In this document: one piece after another, positions 1 through 5,019 of the stretch | How positions within the stretch are numbered: position 1 is the first letter of the stretch | Layout of the letters: every line of letters begins with the position of its first letter | Assembly: GCA_902489185.1 (NCBI GenBank) | Contig: CABTZC010000130.1 | Location: 1-6,252 of the forward strand | Reading direction: 5' to 3' | Origin: an uncultured Brevibacterium sp. | Lineage (GTDB): Bacteria > Actinomycetota > Actinomycetes > Actinomycetales > Brevibacteriaceae | DNA: 6,252 bases | The notes under the pieces: model-generated | Databases searched by the model: none | What the model was told of the DNA's origin: nothing | The model's input: the letters and a program-made list of their open reading frames with translations, nothing else | Translations under genes and position numbers: made by a program

Positions 1-257
1 ACTGGGAGGCCGGGCCTTCGTATGCCGCGTATAACCGGGGGTACTTCAATTCTTACGCTGGTTCCGGGTTGTTACCGGGAATGCTTCTGGGTGCCATGAT
101 GTTTGGGGGCGCTCACAATTTTGATGGCTCGTACGCGGACGGATACCACGACGCGATGAACGGTGACGCCGGTGGCGCAGATGCCGGAGGCGACTTTGGT
201 GGCGGAGACTTTGGAGGCGACTTTGGTGGCGGAGACTTTGGTGGGTTTGACTTCTGA
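1..257 (+). CDS. Unidentified protein with Gly-Asp-Phe repeat tail (C-terminal part only)
   Basis: The frame beginning at base 3 is open to the left edge and ends at TGA 255-257, so 84 residues of a longer protein are visible. A TTG at 69 could be read as a start, but the frame continues upstream and the reading WEAGPSYAAYNRGYF before it looks like real protein. Next comes a short hydrophobic, Met-rich stretch (LLPGMLLGAMMFGG), then a hydrophilic part (DGSYADGYHDAMNGD), then a low-complexity tail of GGDF/GGGDF units. A 27-bp tandem duplication builds that tail. Gly-rich tails of this kind occur on several actinobacterial membrane or surface proteins, such as TPM- or DUF5129-like ones, but I cannot assign a family because the diagnostic N-terminal part is missing. 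The next gene starts on its stop codon (TGATG), so the two are probably cotranscribed. Confidence 0.7.
   Translation, partial: WEAGPSYAAYNRGYFNSYAGSGLLPGMLLGAMMFGGAHNFDGSYADGYHDAMNGDAGGADAGGDFGGGDFGGDFGGGDFGGFDF
186..239 (+). repeat. Perfect 27-bp tandem duplication in coding sequence
   Basis: Bases 186-212 and 213-239 are identical. Each unit encodes GGDFGGGDF in frame. Within the unit there is a looser 12/15-bp substructure (GGDF and GGGDF). Because the unit is a multiple of three, gain or loss of a copy would change the protein length without a frameshift. Confidence 0.95.
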
Positions 258-472
258 TGGAAAAACTCGAGATTCGCGACGAAACAATCAAGCTTGGCCA
301 AGCCCTCAAACTCCACGGAGTCGCTGAAGACGGCTTCATGGCTAAAGAGATGGTTCAGGGTGGGGAAGTGACCGTGAATGGCCAGGTTGATACCCGCCGA
401 GGTGCCACCCTGCGGATCGGCGATGTGGTGAGTGTCGCTGGGGTTGAGTTCGAAATTTCAGGTCGAGGCTAA
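257..472 (+). CDS. S4-domain RNA-binding protein (YbcJ/YaaA-like)
   Basis: This 71-residue protein is essentially one S4 domain, a small fold that binds structured RNA. Visible signatures are IKLGQALKLHGVAEDG (residues 11-26), the helix AKEMVQGGEV (29-38), VTVNGQVDTRRG (38-49), and the closing strands LRIGDVVSVAGVEFEI (52-67). Its length and order match the stand-alone family of E. coli YbcJ and Bacillus YaaA/RlbA, which are associated with ribosome assembly or rRNA binding; the exact target is not established here. The ATG at 257 overlaps the upstream TGA by one base and no clear Shine-Dalgarno lies in front, so translation is probably coupled to the preceding gene. The TAA stop interlocks with the stop of the convergent pspAB gene. 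Confidence 0.93.
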   Translation: MEKLEIRDETIKLGQALKLHGVAEDGFMAKEMVQGGEVTVNGQVDTRRGATLRIGDVVSVAGVEFEISGRG

Positions 473-1047
473 CGATCCGTCATGCCGGGGGCATCCCACA
501 GGGGTGACCACTTGGACGTGTCATCTTCCATGGGGAGGTCGGCTCCGATAGCGGCCTTGAGGTTGAACTCTACTGACGTGTCGCGTGTGTTCTTCCCCGT
601 TTGGACGAACGGGTAGAAGCTTCCGCGCTTATACAAGTACACGATGGCCGCGTTCTGGCCTTTCGAGTCGCGGAAGTATGTGGCAGAGCACAGGAGCATG
701 GGGCCGAAACCTTGGTTTTCGAGTGCCGAGTTAATGGCATGTACGTTTGTCATGAGGCGCGACATGTCTTTGTCTTCGTCGCGTATTACTTGCCAGGTGT
801 ATCCGAACTCGTCGGTTTCTTGCCGAACGCTGGTGGCGCTGTCCATGCTGATGAGATCGACACTTTCGCGTTCGGCTTGTGCAATTGCGGCACCTTCCAT
901 GGCGCGGAATGCGACAGCTGCGACTCCGGTGGGTTTGAAGTCTGATGCCACTTCGAGCGTGAGTGCAGCGCCTGGAACTGCGAAGAGGTTGTCGAGTTGT
1001 GGTTTCTTGGGCTTGCTGCGGCCCATAAGCGCGTCAAAGAATCCCAT
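469..1047 (-). CDS. pspAB: PspA-associated protein PspAB
   Basis: This 192-residue soluble protein has no signal peptide or membrane segment. It matches the PspAB family, found beside PspA and HtpX in actinobacteria. The N-terminus MGFFDALMGRSKP is followed by an AVPGAALTLE segment (residues 23-32), a central DEFGYTWQVIRDED block (79-92), a TNVHAINSALENQGFGPMLL block (100-119), a YLYKRGSFYPF segment (137-147), and a W/P-rich end, SKWSPLWDAPG (178-188). Its biochemical function is unknown; the family name rests on gene neighbourhood. The ATG is preceded by AAAGG six bases upstream, which supports this start. It lies 35 bp behind htpX and is probably the last gene of the operon. Family assignment is strong; the role as a cytoplasmic accessory of the Psp response is inference from context. 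Confidence 0.9.
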   Translation of the reverse strand: MGFFDALMGRSKPKKPQLDNLFAVPGAALTLEVASDFKPTGVAAVAFRAMEGAAIAQAERESVDLISMDSATSVRQETDEFGYTWQVIRDEDKDMSRLMTNVHAINSALENQGFGPMLLCSATYFRDSKGQNAAIVYLYKRGSFYPFVQTGKNTRDTSVEFNLKAAIGADLPMEDDTSKWSPLWDAPGMTDR

Positions 1048-1082
1048 ACTGTGCCTTTGTCGTCGTTGCCATTGAGCGCGGT

Positions 1083-1997
1083 TTACTGCGGACGAGATAG
1101 CTGTGTCGAAATCTTGCTCAACTGTTCGAGACGCTGTTCCAGAGACGGGTGGGTCGAAAACAGCTGTTTGACGGACTTTCCGTTAACCGCTGGCAAGAAT
1201 GCGAGGTGGTTCGCCGCCCCTTGTGCGCGCAAATCTTGCGTGGGCACTGTGGTCATCTGTCCGCTGAGTTTTGTCAGGGCCGAGGCGAGTGTCGATGGGG
1301 CGCCGGTGAGTAACGCGGCAGCGCGGTCGGCCGCGAGTTCACGGTAGCGGGAAAGCACGCGAATCAAGAAAAAGCTGAGTACGTATACGATGGCGCCTAC
1401 CGCCATGAGTCCAAGGAGTATCAAGGCGCCGTTGTTGTTATTGCTTGAACCGCGGTAGCGCGTGTAGAAGCCCATGCGAACCATGAGCCCCGCGACGACC
1501 CCTGAAACACCGGCGATGGTCATGACTGTGACGTCACGGTGCGCAACGTGGGAAAGCTCGTGCGCAAGCACAACTTCGACCTCTTTGGGCTCAAGCGTTT
1601 GTAACAGCCCTTGCGTTACGCAGACTACTGAGCGTTGCGGAGACCTACCGGTAGCAAAGGCGTTAGGGACGGGAGAGTCCGAATATGCGACACGTGGTTT
1701 GGGGGAGTCCGCCAGTTGGCACAAGCGGTCAACAATCGCATGAAGTTCTGGGGCTTCCTGTTCGGAAACGACACGTGCTCGCATGGCTCGAAGTGCGAGT
1801 GAGTCAGAGAAGTACCACTGGAAAAAGAAGGCTCCCACGCTGATGATGAGGGCGATTGCAACACCGCCTGGACTGCGACCGAGCACGAACCAGATACCTA
1901 AGATCAGGATGACGTAGATCAGCCCGTTGAGGAACAGTGCTGTGCCCATTCTCACGTTCAGGCCACGGTCTTTAACAAAGCGCCCACGCGCAGACAC
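1083..1997 (-). CDS. htpX: HtpX-like membrane zinc metalloprotease (peptidase M48)
   Basis: This 304-residue integral membrane protease is predicted to cleave damaged or misfolded membrane proteins with its active site facing the cytoplasm. The zinc motif HELSH is at residues 146-150: H146 and H150 as ligands, E147 as catalytic base. The third ligand is probably E220 in SRYRELAADRAAA (216-228), the HtpX-type second motif. A conserved STHPS follows at 281-285. Hydrophobic segments lie at about 17-39, 44-62, 156-175 and 190-213, the usual HtpX topology, and length is normal for the family. A short SSNNNN stretch (184-189) precedes the fourth segment and is probably a loop. The start is GTG, chosen because a strong Shine-Dalgarno precedes it and the frame has the expected N-terminus. 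It sits between pspAA and pspAB, and HtpX next to PspAB is a recurrent actinobacterial arrangement. Confidence 0.95.
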   Translation of the reverse strand: MSARGRFVKDRGLNVRMGTALFLNGLIYVILILGIWFVLGRSPGGVAIALIISVGAFFFQWYFSDSLALRAMRARVVSEQEAPELHAIVDRLCQLADSPKPRVAYSDSPVPNAFATGRSPQRSVVCVTQGLLQTLEPKEVEVVLAHELSHVAHRDVTVMTIAGVSGVVAGLMVRMGFYTRYRGSSNNNNGALILLGLMAVGAIVYVLSFFLIRVLSRYRELAADRAAALLTGAPSTLASALTKLSGQMTTVPTQDLRAQGAANHLAFLPAVNGKSVKQLFSTHPSLEQRLEQLSKISTQLSRPQ

Positions 1998-2002
1998 GGG
2001 AG

Positions 2003-2010
2003 CCTCCTTT
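2003..2010 (-). promoter_or_regulatory. Strong Shine-Dalgarno fixing the GTG start of htpX
   Basis: Read on the - strand this is AAAGGAGG, a near-complete anti-16S match, ending five bases before the GTG at 1997. It is the strongest ribosome-binding site seen in the window and lies within the 21-bp gap behind pspAA. It suggests htpX is translated efficiently on its own rather than only by coupling. Confidence 0.85.
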
Positions 2011-2018
2011 ATGTGGTT

Positions 2019-2303
2019 TTATGACAGGTCGGGAATGAACCCTTCGCCCGTCAGTAGTTCATCGATCTCTTCGAGGTTTGCGTCAGCGTAGGGGATGACA
2101 ATGTCAGACGGCCCCAGGTAGTCCTCGTCTACGGGTGTGGCGTGTTCCAAAACGAATGCGCGTAGGCGTGTGAGCGCGTCCTGGACGTGCTCGAGGTCTT
2201 TGTCAGCGACTGCTTTCTCTACCTCGTTGTCATACGTTTGAAGCTGGTCTTCATCAACGTCGGCCACATTGAATTGGCCTTCGCCCATCACGCGGATAAT
2301 CAC
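2019..2303 (-). CDS. pspAA: PspA-associated protein PspAA
   Basis: This 94-residue acidic cytoplasmic protein matches the actinobacterial PspAA family. It opens with MIIRVMGEGQFNV, continues with a predicted charged helical pair (about residues 18-55), and closes with the family-typical block PSDIVIPYADANLEEIDELL (65-84) and GEGFIPDLS (86-94). PspAA is known mainly as a conserved genomic partner of PspA; a direct role in modulating PspA is plausible but not shown by the sequence. The start is GTG within the overlap GTGA: its GTG (2303-2301) shares bases with the TGA of pspA (2302-2300). A GGGAG lies seven bases upstream inside pspA. Translation is therefore likely coupled to pspA, which would hold the two products at a set ratio. 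Confidence 0.93.
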   Translation of the reverse strand: MIIRVMGEGQFNVADVDEDQLQTYDNEVEKAVADKDLEHVQDALTRLRAFVLEHATPVDEDYLGPSDIVIPYADANLEEIDELLTGEGFIPDLS

Positions 2304-3067
2304 TTCTGTTCTCCCTCGACCTGGGCGTCCTGCGCTTCTTCTAGCTGCGGGCGTGCCGCGTTGTTGGAAGCGGGTAATGAGTCACGCATGCGTGTGAGCT
2401 CAGTTTCGACATCGGAGTCGCTCGACAACTGAGCGAGCTGGCGGTCGATATCGTCGTTGGGCCCTGCTGAGATGTCTTCGAGAGCGCCACTGGCGATGAG
2501 CTCGTCAACCGCGCCAGCTCGTGCCTGCAAGGCGGCAGTCTTGTCTTCGGCGCGTTGAACCGCCAGGCCCACATCGCCGAACTCTTCGGAGATTCCACTA
2601 AATGCTTCACCGATCTTGCTCTGAGCCTCGGCCGCGTTGTAGTTCGCCTTGATGGTCTCTTTGCGAGTGCGGAAGGATTCAACCTTGCTTTGCAGACGCT
2701 GCGAAGCGTTGACGAGCTTCTGTTCCTCAGCCTGGAGATTTTGATGCTGAGCCTGCAGATCCGTGATTTGTTGGTTAAGGCCAGACTTACGTGTCAAAGC
2801 TTCACGAGCAAGGTCTTCGCGCCCCATTTCCATAGCCTTCTGAGCTTGGCTCTGGAGTTTGTCTTGTTGCTGTTCAAGCTGGCCAATTTGCAGCTCCAAA
2901 CGCTTACGGCTTGTTGCCACATCGGCTACTCCACGGCGAACTTTTTGGAGCAGTTCGAGCTGTTTTTGGTAGGAGTAGTCGAGGGTTTCGTTGGGGTTTT
3001 CGGCCTTGTCCAAAGCCTTGTTGGCTTTTGCGCCGAAAATCATGGCGATGCGTTTAAAGATGCTCAT
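2300..3067 (-). CDS. pspA: Phage-shock protein A (PspA/IM30/Vipp1 family)
   Basis: This 255-residue peripheral membrane protein of the PspA/IM30 family assembles into ESCRT-III-like oligomers that bind and stabilise stressed inner membranes. Visible features: an N-terminal amphipathic helix (MSIFKRIAMIFGAKANKALD, 1-20) for membrane contact; a DYSYQKQLELLQKVRRGVA segment (30-48); long, Gln/Glu/Arg-rich coiled-coil helices (about 50-185); and the family signature GREDLAREAL (82-91). The C-terminal part (about 195-255) is acidic and probably flexible. Length is normal to slightly long for the family. The start is ATG with AAGGAG ten bases upstream, directly next to a perfect palindrome. No PspB, PspC or ClgR is visible here, so the regulatory circuit differs from the E. 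coli one, or the regulator lies elsewhere. It leads the group pspA-pspAA-htpX-pspAB. Confidence 0.97.
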   Translation of the reverse strand: MSIFKRIAMIFGAKANKALDKAENPNETLDYSYQKQLELLQKVRRGVADVATSRKRLELQIGQLEQQQDKLQSQAQKAMEMGREDLAREALTRKSGLNQQITDLQAQHQNLQAEEQKLVNASQRLQSKVESFRTRKETIKANYNAAEAQSKIGEAFSGISEEFGDVGLAVQRAEDKTAALQARAGAVDELIASGALEDISAGPNDDIDRQLAQLSSDSDVETELTRMRDSLPASNNAARPQLEEAQDAQVEGEQK

Positions 3068-3083
3068 GAGCGGATGTCTCCTT

Positions 3084-3099
3084 GGTCACCAATGTGACC
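3084..3099 (-). promoter_or_regulatory. Perfect palindrome adjacent to the pspA ribosome-binding site
   Basis: On the - strand the sequence is GGTCAC-ATTG-GTGACC: two perfectly complementary 6-base arms around a 4-base centre. Its end touches the AAGGAG of pspA (3083-3078) with no base between. It could be a dimeric repressor or activator operator, or, if transcribed, a hairpin that affects ribosome access to pspA. The sequence alone does not decide between these. Confidence 0.55.
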
Positions 3100-3107
3100 G
3101 TAATGTG
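3091..3107 (-). repeat. Direct repeat CACATT with 11-bp period upstream of pspA
   Basis: On the - strand CACATT occurs at 3107-3102 and again at 3096-3091, 11 bp apart, about one helical turn. The second copy overlaps the palindrome at 3084-3099. Same-face spacing of this kind is common for protein-binding sites, but two hexamers can also arise by chance. Confidence 0.4.
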
Positions 3108-3201
3108 GTCGATACGTCCACGTCCAACACTACTGGGTTCCGCTGTGAATTTCTTTAGTGAGACGGCCAAGAAGACATTCCGCAAGCGAGCACAATACGT
3201 A

Positions 3202-3492
3202 CTATGCGCTGAACATTCTCATGTTGGAGTTCTCAACATCTGAATACTGGGTTCCCGCTGTCTGCAATGCGTCACGAATCTTGCCAAGAGATTCGTGAAC
3301 GCGTCGCTGGACGCCTTCCCACTCGTGTGCAACCGTTTGGAAGTTCTGTGCAGCACCTCCCTTCCAGCTGTCGGCTAGGGCGTTCAGCTGGGACATCAAT
3401 GCGTCAGTTTCTGTACTGAGAGTTTCGACGCTCTTACTCGCCATGCCGGCGGCTGAGATGACGCGTTCTGAATCGACTTCGAAGTATGACAT
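3202..3492 (-). CDS. WXG100 (ESAT-6/EsxA-like) family protein
   Basis: This 96-residue all-helical protein has the length and motifs of WXG100 proteins, which form helical-hairpin dimers and are typical substrates of type VII secretion. The turn motif WKG is at residues 43-45. The C-terminal secretion signal YxxxD/E is present as Y83-S-D-V-E87, followed by a short tail, NSNMRMFSA. There is no signal peptide. The ATG has a good Shine-Dalgarno (AAAGGA, spacer ACACA), and the sequence before it is almost the same as that before htrA. Only one WXG100 gene is present, so a homodimer is more likely than an EsxA/EsxB-type heterodimer, unless a partner is elsewhere. No EccC/EssC ATPase or other type VII component is in the window. 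Family assignment is firm; secretion and a link with the Psp/HtrA genes are inference. Confidence 0.95.
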   Translation of the reverse strand: MSYFEVDSERVISAAGMASKSVETLSTETDALMSQLNALADSWKGGAAQNFQTVAHEWEGVQRRVHESLGKIRDALQTAGTQYSDVENSNMRMFSA

Positions 3493-3506
3493 TGTGTTCC
3501 TTTCTG

Positions 3507-3537
3507 GAGATCACATCTTTTGAGTTGATGTGTTCTC
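3507..3537 (-). promoter_or_regulatory. Imperfect inverted repeat upstream of the WXG100 gene
   Basis: On the - strand the arms are GAGAACACATC and GATGTGATCTC around a 9-base centre. This gives 6 inner and 4 outer pairs, with a single A-A mismatch between them. It lies a few bases upstream of the AAAGGA of the WXG100 gene. It has no U-tract on either strand, so an operator or 5'-leader hairpin is more likely than a terminator. Confidence 0.45.
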
Positions 3538-3558
3538 ACAGTGCACGCCTATGGGCGC

Positions 3559-3575
3559 AAAGGAAAAAGGAAAAA
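3559..3575 (-). repeat. Tandem TTTTTCC pyrimidine tract
   Basis: The + strand is a 17-base purine run containing GGAAAAA twice in tandem (3562-3568 and 3569-3575). On the - strand, in the direction of transcription, it is a T-rich tract lying downstream of the hairpins that follow htrA and upstream of the WXG100 gene. It may be the U-rich tail of htrA termination, or an A/T-rich element helping a promoter of the WXG100 gene. Confidence 0.4.
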
Positions 3576-3606
3576 CAGTGCTTGTGGAAAACTGCTCCGT
3601 GTCCAC

Positions 3607-3637
3607 AGGACGGTAGCCACTTAGGGGCTGCCGTCCT
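3607..3637 (-). terminator. Hairpin behind htrA, candidate terminator
   Basis: Twelve-base arms (3607-3618 and 3626-3637) pair around a 7-base loop, with a single internal mismatch: C-A on the - strand, G-U if read on the + strand. It begins 17 bases behind the htrA stop. No U-run follows at once; a T-rich tract comes about 30 bases later. Actinobacterial terminators often lack a U-tail, so partial or full termination between htrA and the WXG100 gene is plausible. Confidence 0.45.
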
Positions 3638-3654
3638 CCACAGGGCCGATCCAC

Positions 3655-5019
3655 TTATTTGGCCGCCAGGGTGACGTTCAGATCAGTGGGCTGACCGCCT
3701 CGGACCACTGTGAGTTTGACCGTGTCACCCTCCTTTTTTGAACGCGTGAGAGCTTGAAGGCTCACAGGTCCATTCACAGGGGTGTCGTCAAACGCCACGA
3801 TGTGATCGCCCTTGTTAAGCCCACCCTGAGCAGCGGGAGACCCGGTTTCCACATCCTCAACGACCGCTGAACCGACTGTCACACCGCTCCGAGAGACATC
3901 TCCGGCGATGATCTTCACACCCAAATACGTGTGCTTCGCCTGACCAGTTTCAATGAGCTGGTCCGCAATCCAGGTCGCTTGTGCGATTGGAATAGAGAAT
4001 CCGATACCGATCGAACCAGCTTGACCGCTTTCGGCAGTGCCTGGTAGCGCTGCAGCAGAGCTGTTGACCCCAATGACCTTTCCAGCTCCGTTCACCAGCG
4101 GTCCACCGGAGTTACCGGGGTTAATTGCCGCGTCGGTTTGGATCGCGTTGGTGATCGTGGCGACTTCCGGCTGGTCACTCTTGCCCGGGTTTGATGTGGC
4201 TACCGGCCGGTTGAGGGCGGAAACGATCCCTGTTGTTACGGTATCGGCCAGTCCCAGCGGGTTCCCCAACGCCATAACGGGTTCGCCCACTTTAAGAGCA
4301 TCCGAGTTACCCACGGGAAGTGCGTCGACACCTCGGGGGACATCCTTCATTTTCAAAACGGCGACGTCAGTTTCCGGGTCGCGGCCAACAATTTCGGCAG
4401 CCACGGTGGCGCCACTTCGGAAGACAGCTTTGACCTCGCCGCCGGCGGAATCCCCGCTTGCAACCACATGGTTGTTGGTGACGATATATAGGCTGTCGCT
4501 GTCCTTGTTCTTGTACACGAAACCGGACCCAAGTTCGCCTACTTTTCCGTCGCGCCCCACCTGGATGGCGACCACGCTCTTGGCTGCGTCGGAGGCGATG
4601 GTGGCCCAGTCGGGGACGTCGGCGGTCTTGATCTTCTCGTCTGCAGTCGAGGTCTCTTGTGCAGAAGAAGAGTTCTGTAGCGACTGCAGGGCATAGGTGG
4701 CGCCGGCTCCTATTCCGCCGGCGAGAAGGGCCGCGACCGTTGCGATTGCAATGACGCCGCCCCATGATGGCCCCTTGCGTTCTTTGGGCGCCGAGGTGGC
4801 CCCAGGTTGGGGTGTCACGGCCGTTGGCGTGTGGTCGGGTGCGGAAGCTGAGCCAAATGAGTTTTGGTAAGCGCGGCCGTCGTATCCCGAATTCTGCTGA
4901 GATGCCACGGGCTGCTGGGGGTGGGCGGGTTGCTGCGGTTGTTGTTCCGCCGGTGGAAACGTGCGAGGGAACGATTGATCGTCAGGGCCAGACCCTGGGC
5001 CGAACGGGTTGTTACTCAC
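3655..5019 (-). CDS. htrA: Membrane-anchored HtrA/DegP-like serine protease with PDZ domain
   Basis: This 454-residue protein is a quality-control protease acting outside the membrane. The cytoplasmic N-terminus (about 1-85) is low-complexity, rich in Pro, Gln and Ser, and ends in a basic KERK before a single membrane segment (about 87-110). The trypsin-like domain (about 140-355) has a complete triad: H184 in TNNHVV, D218 in DPETDVAVLK, and S304 in GNSGGP. A C-terminal PDZ domain runs from about 365 (YLGV) to 452. One PDZ plus a membrane anchor is the DegS/mycobacterial PepD arrangement. The GTG start (5019-5017) overlaps the kinase stop as GTGA, with AAAGGA six bases upstream inside the kinase gene, so translation is likely coupled to it. 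A kinase followed by an HtrA gene recalls mprB-pepD and suggests control by that two-component system. The exact orthologue (HtrA, PepD or another paralogue) is not certain. Confidence 0.96.
   Translation of the reverse strand: MSNNPFGPGSGPDDQSFPRTFPPAEQQPQQPAHPQQPVASQQNSGYDGRAYQNSFGSASAPDHTPTAVTPQPGATSAPKERKGPSWGGVIAIATVAALLAGGIGAGATYALQSLQNSSSAQETSTADEKIKTADVPDWATIASDAAKSVVAIQVGRDGKVGELGSGFVYKNKDSDSLYIVTNNHVVASGDSAGGEVKAVFRSGATVAAEIVGRDPETDVAVLKMKDVPRGVDALPVGNSDALKVGEPVMALGNPLGLADTVTTGIVSALNRPVATSNPGKSDQPEVATITNAIQTDAAINPGNSGGPLVNGAGKVIGVNSSAAALPGTAESGQAGSIGIGFSIPIAQATWIADQLIETGQAKHTYLGVKIIAGDVSRSGVTVGSAVVEDVETGSPAAQGGLNKGDHIVAFDDTPVNGPVSLQALTRSKKEGDTVKLTVVRGGQPTDLNVTLAAK

Noticed and set aside
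69..71. TTG as the start of the Gly-rich protein
   Set aside because: The same frame is open to base 3 with protein-like sequence and no ribosome-binding site precedes the TTG, so it is more likely an internal Leu codon.
482..494. ATGCC-GGG-GGCAT hairpin just behind the S4 gene as its terminator
   Set aside because: The stem is only five pairs with a 3-base loop, lies inside pspAB coding sequence, and has no U-tract.
3114..3125. Tandem hexamer ACGTCC twice upstream of pspA
   Set aside because: Two copies of a short GC-containing hexamer are easily produced by chance, and it is not symmetrically placed relative to any promoter I could support.
3097..3127. Housekeeping-type promoter for pspA (TTGGAC at 3127-3122, TACGGT at 3102-3097, - strand)
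   Set aside because: The 19-base spacer is long and both hexamers match the consensus at only about half of their positions.
3112..3141. Extracytoplasmic-sigma-type promoter for pspA (GGAAC at 3141-3137 with CGTAT at 3116-3112, - strand)
   Set aside because: The 20-base spacer is longer than the usual 15-18, and the -10-like element lacks the expected CGTT or CGTC. It would be an attractive stress promoter, but the match is too weak to call.
3583..3642. Replication origin
   Set aside because: Only one box fits the consensus, no AT-rich unwinding region or dnaA/dnaN neighbours are present, and the region is a short intergenic gap.
4037..4696. 219-codon open frame on the + strand opposite htrA
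   Set aside because: It is antisense to the HtrA catalytic domain, whose triad is intact on the other strand; its Ser/Thr/Ala/Pro-rich translation shows no recognisable domain.
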